The notes under the pieces were generated by a model, which was given only the letters and a program-made list of their open reading frames with translations, was not told the origin of the DNA and made no database searches. Made by a program: the position numbers and the translations under genes. A DNA stretch of 64,000 nucleotides, taken from NCBI GenBank assembly GCA_963922205.1, contig CAWUHX010000094.1, positions 744,001-808,000 of the forward strand. The letters run 5' to 3'. Shown piece by piece: positions 37,505-47,843 of the stretch. Source of the stretch: Romanomermis culicivorax (taxonomy: Eukaryota > Nematoda > Enoplea > Mermithida > Mermithidae). Positions within the stretch are counted from its first letter, which is position 1. Each line of letters starts with the position of its first letter.

Positions 37505-37915
37505 TTGAGGGGAAGTGTTACGGTAAGCCCCCCCAGAAATCAACAGCTATATGGCTAGCCATTGGGCGGCTTCCCCAGGATTTGTCAGTCTTATAATTAG
37601 CCATAAGGTGTCATAGGGGCACCCATACTTTTGGCCAGAAACATACTGAAAAATGTCAATTTTTCAACTAAAAATATCGATTTTTGAACAAAAAATGGTT
37701 AAAAATTGTCGATTTTCTCAGCGCTTCATGCCATGAATACGTTTCACCATTTTTAGACAAAAATTACTGTTTTTTGAACTGTTTTGCTGAATTATTTTGT
37801 GAAAAAATTGCCTTTTTTCCTTTCACAGATCCTTTCCCCTAAAATTCCGGGCAATTAGTGACATCCAACATCAAAAAGTCGCCTCACCCCATTCAGATCT
37901 CAGGGCTCTGTTACA
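37505..37915. repeat. Dispersed repeat F, full copy
   Basis: About 410 bp starting at TACATGTAATTGAGGGG and ending at CTCTGTTACATGTA, so with TACATGTAA inverted ends. Inside are CATAAGGTGTCATAGGGGCACCC, repeated AAAATGTC motifs and GCGCTTCATGCCATGAATACG. Same family as 44045-44460 and 63420-63815. Non-coding. Confidence 0.55.
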
Positions 37916-38654
37916 TGTATAAGTGCTAGCCATTCCAGTATGGGAGGCATTGGACACCATAGTATGTAATGCTTTTGCCAGGGGGTTTTCATAGTGCCTC
38001 ACAACCAATCCACATGTCCACCCATCGATTACCATGTGATGTAACCTGAACTGTCACCAGCATTGGAGACAGTTCTAGTCAATTAGAAGCAGTTTTCCTG
38101 GTGCTATTCCATAAATATCAGCATGATTGATGATGTGTATGCATATGCACATCATACTGGTGCATGTGTTTTTGTATATTTCGCCCACCTTTGTTTGTTA
38201 TTTTTCGTCCACTTGTGGACCTATGTAAATTTATGTGTGCATCATTTTTCATGTGGCCAACTATTCATCATCCTATTTTGTCTTCTTTCCATCTTTATCT
38301 ACCATCCTTTGTTTCATGAGAAAATTATGTTAATCAGCTAATATAACAGCTACCTCATTAATCTTGTATGTGTAAGCTGTCAGTAGAAGATAGACCTACT
38401 GATCTACAGAACTAATTGACACAGAAAGTACATCGACTGAATAATACAGTATGCTTGACAACTACAGTATACATGGAGGATACAGTTGACCCACAAAGTA
38501 ATGCTAGACTTTGCACCAATTTTCCTACCGTAAAATTTGATGCTGAATTCGAATTTTGCAACAATTTTGACGTCCGACGCTTACAAAAGGTCCAATTTAC
38601 AAATTTGCAAGATTTTACAGAAAAATTATGAACTTTTGATGATTTTGATGCAAA
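37916..38654. other. Flank of the gypsy relic, possibly its 5' region
   Basis: No gene is recognised. The 5' LTR of the following relic would be expected here, but I could not find a matching repeat at its other side. Confidence 0.3.
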
Positions 38655-39193
38655 ATGGCTGCTATTCCGATCCCTCTTGTTAGGCCACTGTGGGAGCATT
38701 CATCTGCAAAAATTCGATGCCTATTGATATGGAAGCATCAGCTGGACATCATGTATGACTTGATCAAAACCAAATGCATTTCTGACAAGCAACTCAAGGA
38801 CATTGAAAAGAACCAGATCAAGTATGTGCATCTGGGAGCCAAGGCAATATGACAGTTGGATCATTTACCAGCCATAAGTCAGATCCCGATGATGCCACAC
38901 AATGACTTTTGTAATGCAATTGTCACAATCTTCATGGGGCTGACACTACAACCCATCACATTTTACTGGTTCCAAACATGGAAGCAAAGAAGAGATGAAT
39001 CAATGTCAGAATTCTTTTACAAACTGATTGTAAATATGACAATTTCAACATTGACACTGACCTCCTCTACATACTCGCCCAAAATTGTCACTCACAGGAC
39101 ACAAAAGCAATTATTTTTATTGCATGCCACCATCCTTGATGTTTACCTCAAAATCATACTAGCTGCAGAAAATGCTGAAAGTTCACCTACCAT

Positions 39194-39618
39194 CAGAGTT
39201 TTTTTTGTACTCGGTCCATTTTTACTGGTACAAACGACCTCTCAAAAACCGTTTGTGCTCCAAAACTTGCGAAAAATTGCTGAAAAAAGGATTCATTGTT
39301 ATAAAATGCAACAAACATGCAGTGAAATATGAACACGTTGGCTATTTCCTCGTGACACATAAGAAAGCTACAAATTCAGACACATAAAACACTTGATCAT
39401 GAGGCACATAACATGCACTAGTGAAATACTCCACAAAAAGCTTTTATTATTATGCCACAGCTGCTAGTTTGTCGTTTTCGATGTGGACGCATAACAAACA
39501 AGTCCTACAAAATCCATTGATACTGAATACTGACAGCTGTTGAGTAGCAAAAATTTTTGTTCAAAAATTTTCGTTTGTACTCTGGACCGTTTCATTTGTA
39601 AAGTACAAAAAAACACTG
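39194..39618. mobile_element. hAT-like non-autonomous element in the gag relic
   Basis: 425 bp with ends CAGAGTTTTTTTTGTACT and, reversed at the right, CAGTGTTTTTTTGTACTT. It is flanked by the 8-bp duplication CCTACCAT (39186-39193 and 39619-39626). GTACAAACG-type words lie inside both ends. The gag reading frame resumes across it. Non-coding. Confidence 0.8.
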
Positions 39619-40656
39619 CCTACCATCATCCAGCAGGATTCCAAAAGTGTCCACGCAATCCACAATAACAGTTGTCATGATGGCAACAGCTTCCTCAATT
39701 ATGGTCAAAATGAATCACCAAATCGATCAAATTGCCTGCAATCATCTAGCAAATCAAAGCATTGTCGGGGTTGTGGTTTAACACATGATGTGTATTTATC
39801 ACCCCGTTGGAAAGTGGAGGACAGCAAATACTATGTTTGTGGTCATAAGGGACATTTTGCAAAGTTTTGCGAACAACATTAAGACAACAAGTCGGATCAA
39901 TCAAGTGATGCAGAAGAAACTGTCAAGACCATCCATTTACAAAGTGTTAGGCATAGCACTATCACCTCCTACAAATGTATATTTTGTGTTATCCTCCCAA
40001 ATTCCCAGGAGTTACATCAGTGGTATTATTGATTCGGGAGCTGAAGCCACATTGTTGTTGCATTCGCTTTACATAAAATTGATTAGCATGCTGCTCAGCA
40101 AATCGAACATTCAATTGTATATATTTAATAGTAGGGACGTTGCCAGTCTCCTAGGACAGTTTACTGCAACAATTGAATACAAGGGTCACTGAGCAAAAGT
40201 AATTTTACTCCTTCTAGATGTAATCGAGGCATTGCAACTAGTCATTAAATGAGTCATGCCACAAATCAACTTTGTCCAACCCATTGATTTCTCGGTGATA
40301 TTGCACATGACTTCCCAAAGCTTACAGCCAATAAAATGGGAAAGTTCCCAGATTTTGAGCACCACATTAGGCTTATAAATTAGCCATTCCTGTAGCCTAA
40401 CTAGTCAGACAAGTTCTGATTGCTTGCCATGCTTCAGTTGACCAAGAGGTCGAACAAATGGTTACTGATGACATTTGGGAATGAGTTACAATATGGGCCC
40501 TCAATCTTGTTACTGTTCCAAAGACTGAATGCAAAATTCGAATCACAACAGGTCTCTTGCCTCTTAATAATTTTGTTGTTCCGGAATGCCAAAATACTGC
40601 CACAAGCCAATCATTTGTACATGCAGTTGCAAGGAGCTTCAATGTTCACTAAGCAC

Positions 40657-40913
40657 ATACATGCACATAGGGGGTAGGGGGGTAAACCCCCATACCTGAG
40701 ACCCTGGCCACCCCCCCTGGTCAAAAAAATCGTCAAACACCTCTACCTGAACTTTTTCCAAGAGTACTTTTTTCATGATTTTTGTGCATATTTTGTATGA
40801 AAAACAGGCTTGCAGAACTTTTTTTTTGTTTTTTTGCTCACCCACCCCCCTACCCCCTGGAGGAAAAAGTCCATGGACCCTCCCCTCTGGAATATTCTTG
40901 CCATGCACGTCTG
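40657..40913. mobile_element. Short transposon with 9-bp target duplication in the RT relic
   Basis: 257 bp with ends ATACATGCACATA and CATGCACGTCTG, flanked by ACTAAGCAC at 40648-40656 and 40914-40922. It is a reversed, uninterrupted copy of the element at 21087-22839. The RT sequence resumes on the right with LSKGYFHITL. Confidence 0.8.
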
Positions 40914-42365
40914 ACTAAGCACCACTTGTCAAAGGGGTATTTCCACATCACATTGGCACCCGAGTTTCTTCTACTCATGATGATGATTATACCATATGGT
41001 TTGTTGCAACACCAATGCTTGCTATTAGGATGTCTTCTCTGTGTTCCAGCACCTTGTCTTACAAATGCTTGCAGGGTGTTCTGTTCCACAGCCATGCAAT
41101 ATGATGAACTACTATGGGTGCTGCTGCAATGCCTCAGTGACAAGAATCTCAGTTCACCAGCACAGGTGTTCTATTCTTAGGACATTTGATATTGAGTACC
41201 AGCATGGAACCAGACCCAAAGAGCCTAAATTTTTATCTGAAATGCACCCCTTGCGGTCAATCACAGGCATCTAAAGTTTCCTTGGATCCATCAGCTATCT
41301 CCGAAAATTTTTGCCACATGTCCATGACCATGCTGAGCTGCTTTAGTGTTCAACCCATACCTCTGAACAAATCAAATTAATTGTGAGGAATGTACAATAG
41401 CATTCATCAAATTGAAATTGCTGCTAATAAACAATTTACAACTAGCAATATTTGATTCTGATCACCCAAAAATTTTAGCCAATAATGCATCCAGCATTGG
41501 TCTCAGGGTCTGCCTGTCACAGATAGCTCGAGGACAATTAGTGCCAATTACATTCACCAGCAAAACACTCACCAACCAGGAATGAGTCTATGCCATGAAC
41601 AAATGTGAAGTTCTAGGTTGTGTTTGAGCCAGTGAACATTTTTCTAACGTTTTGCTAAGTCAAAAATTTATGCTGATTACAGATCATCAAGCGCTTGTTA
41701 CAATATTGGTGCAATCTGGCAGTGGATGCAAAGCTCACAAATTTGAATGTTGGCCCAATCAGCTGAGTTTGACTATGATATTCAACACAAGCTAGGGTCA
41801 GACAATGTCATCCCTGATATGCTATCACAGTTGCCACAGCCGACACCAACTGAAGTCAATTAAACTGCTGCTGAAAATTTCTCGCTCGAGACACTTAAAA
41901 TGGCTGATGTCTTGTGCCTTGTGATCAAATTGGTCAATGAACATGGTTGGAAAGCCAGCCATCACTAGGCAGCCACTTTGTCTAGTATTACATGGCTTGA
42001 AATGATAGCAGTTGATCAAGTATTGCTGCTCAAAGCTGATGGAATTGTTGTGCCAACAAAAATACATAGACAACTAATGGGCAAAGCACATGAAGGGCAT
42101 CTCAGTACCACCAGGGCAAAAATCAAGTTGCACAAAATGTATTGGTGGCTCAGTATTGCCACAGACATCAAAGAGACAGTTTGCCACTGTCAAAGTTGTC
42201 AAGACTCAGCCAAGTCAAACCCGTGAGTGATGATTTCAACAGTACTGAAAACTGCTCGGGAAAAAATTGATTGACCTCATCAGACCATTTTCCACAGCAC
42301 CATACCAAAAATATTATGCCGTTTATTTCATTTTCAGGAAACAAAATTCAGATCAATATCTTCTA

Positions 42366-43916
42366 CAGGGTTCATACACAACCTGGAAAACCTGGAAAAC
42401 ACAGGGAATTTTTTTTCAGGTCTGGAAAACCTGGAAAACACAGGGAATTTTAAGGAAAAATAAATATTTTGCGTTGAAAATTACAGGAAAATCGTCAAAT
42501 TTTTTCCCCGCGCTGCGGCGAGTTTCCTTATTCGACTATGCACATTGAAAGTGAGATTTCTCAAAATCATCGAGTATTTGAGATCGTTTTTTTAGTTTTT
42601 CAACTTCGACTTTTAATTTAGCCTTTATATTACTATGTCAAAGTCAACGTTTCAATTGGATTGTAAGGGTAATATTCGAGAAAACATTCAAACTCCTCAT
42701 TTATGCCAGAAAATTTTAGACTAATCAACAGAATGTTTTCGGCTATATAGAGCATTCATATTTGCGAGCGAAAAAAAATCGAGTCTGGTCAGGGTTTTTT
42801 TAGGTCAATTAGGAGCCATTGCTTCTAAAAATTCTGATTGACTCCTAAAAATTTAGGGGCACAAGCGAACATGGCTTATAAAAATCAGAGCCTAACAACC
42901 CTTACGTTTAGGTGAGTTTCCTGTCCAGAGATGCATTCTTATGCGTTTTTAAGAAAACATATTGAAAATTTTCCGGCGCTTCGCGCCGATTTTCAAATCA
43001 CTTATGATTCTTATTATCATTTCTGTCGTGCGGTTGGAAAATGTCGGCCTAGCTTACGCTGGCTTATAGCTTTTAAACATCAACATGTTATGGATGAATG
43101 TTTGACCTTGTATTGTTTTTTCACATATTTGACTAAAACCTAGATTTTTCTAGATTGTTTCCACAAAATCGTTTTTGGTTCTTTAGAATTTTCGACTTTC
43201 GTGAAGATAACTTTTTGCACTTGGAAAATGATTAAGCGTGGGACAATAGCAGAGGTTCTTCTGTCTGAAAAAGTCATTCAATTCATTGCTGCTTGCCTAA
43301 TTTTTGAATTTTAGTTTGCCTGACTGAAAACATGTTGAATTCATTGAAAAATTAGACTTTTCAGGCAGGAAATAGATATTAAAAATAGTCATTTTCCAAC
43401 GATATAGAATATCGAAATCCAAATTTTTTCCGATGCTCTGCACCGCGTTAATTACCGATATCCGAGTCCGAAGTAAAATATCTATCACACTTTTTTATGG
43501 TTTATACTTCGGTTTATATATTATCATAAATAATTATGATTGGAAAATTACTGGCTCTTGATATACGAAAACGTTAGGAAAATGTTTTAACGCTTCCACC
43601 AATCAAATGGTGAAAAGATCACGATTGATCATCGGTAGCTGCATAAGAATGTGCTGAAAAATTAATTTTCCGACGTTTTAGAGGCCTCGGAATCAAAATT
43701 TTTCGGCGCTAGGTTGCGCAATAATTTGAAATAAATTTTTCGATTTAGTACTCTATTTTTGATGATACTTTAGCTCACACATGTTTTTATTATTCAGTAT
43801 TTTTCTTCAGGATAGTATATTTCATTATTATAAACACCTGGAAAAATTTCATTTGTCAACCTGGAAAACCTGGAAAACACAGGGAATTTTTTTTCTACAA
43901 CTTTGTATGAACCCTG
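42366..43916. mobile_element. Transposon D with CCTGGAAAACCTGGAAAACACAGGG arrays
   Basis: 1551 bp with 13-bp inverted ends CAGGGTTCATACA / TGTATGAACCCTG, flanked by CTTCTA at 42360-42365 and 43917-43922. The word CCTGGAAAACACAGGGAATTTTTTTT occurs twice at the left and once at the right, in the same orientation. From 42790 a CAGGGTTTTTTTAGG hAT-like element with AGGAGC words is embedded; its body is found reversed at 62076-63083. No transposase gene. Confidence 0.65.
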
Positions 43917-44044
43917 CTTCTAGAGAAATTTGTTTTATTTGCACTTTCCTGGAACGCAAACACATTTCTCGACAGTCTTTAGTTATGTAACTACTATACA
44001 GCCGTCCGAATCATATTTCGTGTTAATATTGAATGATAAAGGAT

Positions 44045-44460
44045 ACATGTAATTGGGGGGAGTGCTATAGGAACCCTCCCCCCCAGGAATCGTCTGTCAT
44101 ATGACTTGGCGACCCCCAGGATTTTTCAATCCTGTGGCTAGCCATATGGTAGTCATAGGGACCCCGATAGGTTTGGTTGGAAAAATACTGAAAAATGTCG
44201 ATTTTTTGATGAAAAATGTCAATTTTGACAAAAAATGGTCAATAACGTTGATTTTCTCGACACTTCGCGCCATCAGTACATTTTAACGAATTTTTAGACA
44301 GAATTACTATTTTTGAACCATTTTTCGGAATTTTTCGGTTAAAAAATCTTTTTTTTTTCTTTCAGAGACCCCTCCCTCTAAAATCTTCCGGAATCAGTAA
44401 ACTCCGGACCAAAAAATCGTCCGACCCCTTCCCCCGGACCTCGGGGCCCCGTTACGTGTT
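44045..44460. repeat. Dispersed repeat F, full copy
   Basis: Begins TACATGTAATTGGGGGG and ends CCCCGTTACGTGT. Contains GGCTAGCCATATGGTAGTCATAGGGACCCC, GGAAAAATACTGAAAAATGTCG and CTTCGCGCCATCAGTACATTTT. The closest relative is 63420-63815. Confidence 0.6.
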
Positions 44461-45312
44461 TGTGTTAGAAGTAAGGCGGTATTTAGGGGGTGGGGACGGC
44501 CCCCCCCGTCCCTTTGGACTGTGTCATATCTCGATTTCGTTGAAAAACTTTTTTGCTCGGTTTGCCTCCCCCCTAACGAAATCCATGGTTAGAAAATATC
44601 TTTTTATCGCATTGATTTTCGAATATTTGCTGTTTTTTCTCTATCATTTGAAAGCAAGAGATTCAGTGAAAAAAATTTTCATCCCTTTTTAGGTTCGTAA
44701 AAATTAAGTTTTGGTAGGACTGTTTATGGATGAGACCATAGGCCGCCCAAAATCTTTGAATACAGTTGTTGAAGGAAAAAGTTAGAAATTGTCGCTTAAA
44801 AAATTAGAAAATTGTTCCTCAAATGAGTTTTTGTGATGTTAAGGGCCATTTTACTTGCCTTTTCCGGCGAAACCGAATGGATCGTCATTAGCTTCAAACG
44901 TTCAGCCTGAAAATCCACTTTTGATCTGAAAGTATAATGCAATTTTGCGGAAAGCGACCGACGGTAACTTCGAACCGAACTACGTTCCGTTGATTGCCCG
45001 TTCCAAATCTACGTTCCGTCGATTGCATTCCCTTCCGTTCCGCCAGCCGCCAAAGACTGACATTTTTAAGATTTTTTTCAAAGTGTGGTGTTCCCATATG
45101 GCTAGGCATATGATCGAAATTCCTCTAAGATATCCGTCCGCCCCAAATGCGTTTGTATTATCATATATAGTTTATATAGTATTCCTCAATCTCTGACATG
45201 CAGTGTTGTACCAAACTTCAAAAAGCTGCATTTTTCAATGATTTCATTCCCTAACATATTTCCTGTTGTAAAGTTTCCCGACAACACTACAACATCTTTC
45301 GCTTTTTTATAG
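44461..45312. other. Non-coding stretch before pseudogene exon 8
   Basis: G/C-run palindrome at 44480-44515 (GGGGACGGCCCCCCCCGTCCC), then AT-rich sequence. No gene supported. Confidence 0.4.
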
Positions 45313-45482
45313 CTGTCCTACTCTGTCGTGGATAATAACTACAACAAGTTACCACCGTTGGAGAAAGATTTATTTTGGAAAAGCGGAAATGACACCGAAA
45401 TATCTTATACGCTGGCGTCGCAGGGGTTGGCAGATCAGGCCTTTAAAGGATCTGCCGTCGATGGAAATTAGGTATCTGCTAG

Positions 45483-45640
45483 AGATGTATCGGGTACCCG
45501 GACCCGAAATTACCCGACCATTTTGCTGGACCCGGACCCGGACCCGATATCCTCAAAATTTTGGACCCGGACCCGATATTTCCAAAATTTTGGACCCGGA
45601 CCCGGACCCGAAAAAATTATCACAATTTTGATTCGGGTCT
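45483..45640. mobile_element. GACCCG-array element E, copy in the bestrophin relic
   Basis: Starts AGAGATGTATCGGGTACCCGG about 10 bp after the pseudogene exon 8 and contains three array units. The right end is eroded. Its insertion may have removed the exon 8 splice donor context. Confidence 0.5.
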
Positions 45641-46831
45641 GATGTATAATATATATAGTCTATTTTTCGGGAAATGCTTCTGAATTAAAAAAATGGAACT
45701 TTTTGGCTTTTGCCAAACCATAACTCACATAGAGCTAAAAATTTGTGGATTTATACAACTAGCGTTCAACAATTTTCTGAATGAAAAATCATACAGTAAA
45801 ACCTTCCTGTGAGCAATTTAACAGTATTGGTTTTTTGTCATTTTTGACTTTAGAAGTAGTTTATTAAAAATAAACTATAGTAATTCAGCTGAAATCAAAT
45901 CAGGGTTTTTTTTGACCAACAAGTCACAAGCCAAGTGGCTTGTTGACCTTAAATTTTACAAGCCATTCCAAATTTTTGCAAGCCAATTTTATAATATCAG
46001 TATAGGTGAACAAATTCCAATGCTAGGTTATTTTTTAAAGAAATGATTGAGCATCACGGCGATCAATCGAAAAAGATATGTCGTTCAACATTTATTCAAT
46101 AACATTTTAGAGCCCTTAATTCGTTAAAATTCAGGAAACATTTGAAATTTTTGAGTTTGATTGAAGTCTAATCTACAAGCATTGCGGAAAAAATTTTCCA
46201 GCAAACTATCCAAGAACATAATGACGTTGAATTACATGAGAAATCGATGGTCAAGTCCTCTATGATGACAAGTGAGAGCCCAAAAAAGCTATTAATCTTT
46301 CCTGCCTGAAACGCCACAAAATTTTTTTGGGTATTGACATTCTGCGATGCTGAAAAATCAATTTTCCAACTGCTTATTTGAAGAATTAGTTTCGAATTTT
46401 CTGTTCAAGGGTCGTAATTTCTGGAATTTTATGTTTGAAAAATTTTAAAACCATTAATTTATTCACACACTCTAATGAACTTGGCTAAAAAGATATGAGT
46501 AAGAAGAGTAGAAATTTCCGAAAACTACTTCCATGAAGCTTTTGGATTGATTTTACGTTAAGAAAGGAATAATCACTTCAAAAAGTTTACAGACTTGACG
46601 TATTGATCTTTCTCAAAAAATGTGTCAAGGGAAAAATGTGAATCTTCATTAAATATCAAGATGAAATATTGAAGATTACTAATTAAAACATGAGATAATA
46701 CGTTTAAGATGATTAAAACTGTTAAAGATTAAATGATAAGTGAAGGTAGACATGTTAGAAGCAGCGCCTGAGCTAGGAAATAAATTATAATGCTTATTTA
46801 AGTTATAGCCGACGCGAAGCGCTGAAAAATT

Positions 46832-47424
46832 TGTTATATCTTGGTCTTGGCGTCGGGGATGATGCGGTGTGATGCAGGATTGGGATTCCAAGGTTGCGGC
46901 CTTAATGTACGTGCGTCCCACGCCCACGTTTACCCGATTACTTAATTACTAGTACTTAAACCCCGACAATAATTACCCCAACAATTAAAGAAAACCTAGT
47001 TTCTTTAATTGTCTCCCTTCTTTCTCACTAACTAAAAATAGGGGGATTCTCCTACCTATTTATTATTATACAAAATCGTACGAAAACTTACGTGTCCAAA
47101 AACGTTACGGGCGAGACGAAAAATAAAATGACAATGATAAATCTACTCCCACGCACGGGCGAGCAAAGACGAAAGAGGCGTGGTGGGAGGCGGCTAATGC
47201 GTACTAGTGGTGGCCGGCGGGGCACACAACTAGTAGAGAAAAATAAAGTACACGTAAAATATACGTAACGAATAATAAAAAGAGAGAGACCAGCGCACGC
47301 GTACCGACGTGCGCTACAGTAAGATGGCCACTGGTGGTCCGCGTTGCTCTCTCCACTTGCCACCTGCGGGCCTATGACGTAATTTGACAAATAATGAAAA
47401 ATCGGCGGAAAACACACTACAACA
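46832..47424 (-). repeat. 3' LTR of element 2
   Basis: 593 bp from TGTTATATCTTGG to CACTACAACA on the plus strand. It matches 60388-60980 except for one base (C at 47149). Confidence 0.95.
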
Positions 47425-47437
47425 CCCCTCCCCCCTT
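47425..47437 (-). promoter_or_regulatory. Polypurine tract of element 2
   Basis: The minus strand reads AAGGGGGGAGGGG directly before the 3' LTR (TGTTGTAG). This is a textbook plus-strand primer tract for LTR elements. Confidence 0.85.
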
Positions 47438-47843
47438 GCAGTAGATCGCCCTAAGCGATCGTCAAGAGATAGCGAAAAGAACGTGCAAGGGGAAGGGCTC
47501 CGCCACTACAGGCCGTCGCCGGGGTTGCCGAAGAGTCTTCGGCGTCACACAGCGGGGCCGGCGGAGTTGTTGGGGTAGTTTGAGCCGATTTTTGGGGCTG
47601 CGACCATAAGCCCGGCGGCGAAGTGTACGGACAAAAACGGGGCAAGTGGGGGCGTGTAGCGGGCCACCGGCGGTCAACTTACTGTGTGTTTGCAGCGTCG
47701 GCTGCACGTGCGCTGGGATCACTAGTACAAAATAATAAAGCACGAACGAGATTAGAACATAAACAACCGGTGTGAAAAATGAGGTTAAAAGAAAACAACA
47801 AAAACGAAGAAGAAGTAAAAGGTTACTGTACAAAAGCTCGTGA
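47438..47843 (-). other. 3' non-coding region of element 2
   Basis: About 400 nt between the exonuclease stop codon and the polypurine tract. A minus-strand frame overlapping it (48088-47462) is out of frame with the accessory gene and is taken as chance. Confidence 0.5.

Larger units (their letters stand above)
38655..42335 (+). pseudogene. Old gypsy-type LTR retrotransposon relic
   Basis: Pieces in several frames, in the expected order. Gag: 38655-39185 (MAAIPIPLVRPL...) with one stop. Zinc knuckle: about 39758-39890 (VCGHKGHFAKFC, first Cys changed to Tyr). Protease: about 40020-40110 (GIIDSGAEATLLL). RT: about 40430-40640 (VDQEVEQMV, IRITTGLLPLNNFVV) and 40915-41100 (LSKGYFHITL, YGL). 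RNase H: about 41510-41700 (PITFTSKTLTNQE, LITDHQALVTIL) and a tail like DNVIPDMLSQLP. Integrase zinc site: 42085-42220 (HEGH...CHCQSCQ). Stops and frameshifts are frequent and the catalytic RT and integrase cores are lost. It is a different lineage from elements 1 and 2, and carries insertions at 39194-39618 and 40657-40913; element D follows at 42366. Confidence 0.85.
33671..45468 (+). pseudogene. Bestrophin pseudogene, exons 1, 2 and 8 only
   Basis: Three pieces match the intact gene exon for exon: 33671-33849 (exon 1, again 179 nt, [13 protein letters not shown]...), 34996-35130 (exon 2, again 135 nt) and 45313-45468 (exon 8, [20 protein letters not shown]). Exon 2 has two in-frame stops: TGA where the intact gene has TGT (Cys), and TAG where it has CAA (Gln); the surrounding frame, including [11 protein letters not shown] and [13 protein letters not shown], is otherwise kept. 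Exons 3-7 are missing and 10 kb of transposon relics fills the gap. At the end of exon 8 an in-frame TAG replaces the splice junction. This is a tandem duplicate that has died; expression of a short N-terminal piece cannot be excluded. Confidence 0.8.

Noticed and set aside
38123..38341. Hydrophobic 72-codon plus-strand frame
   Set aside because: T-rich sequence gives a membrane-like translation by composition; no neighbouring exon or homologous block seen.
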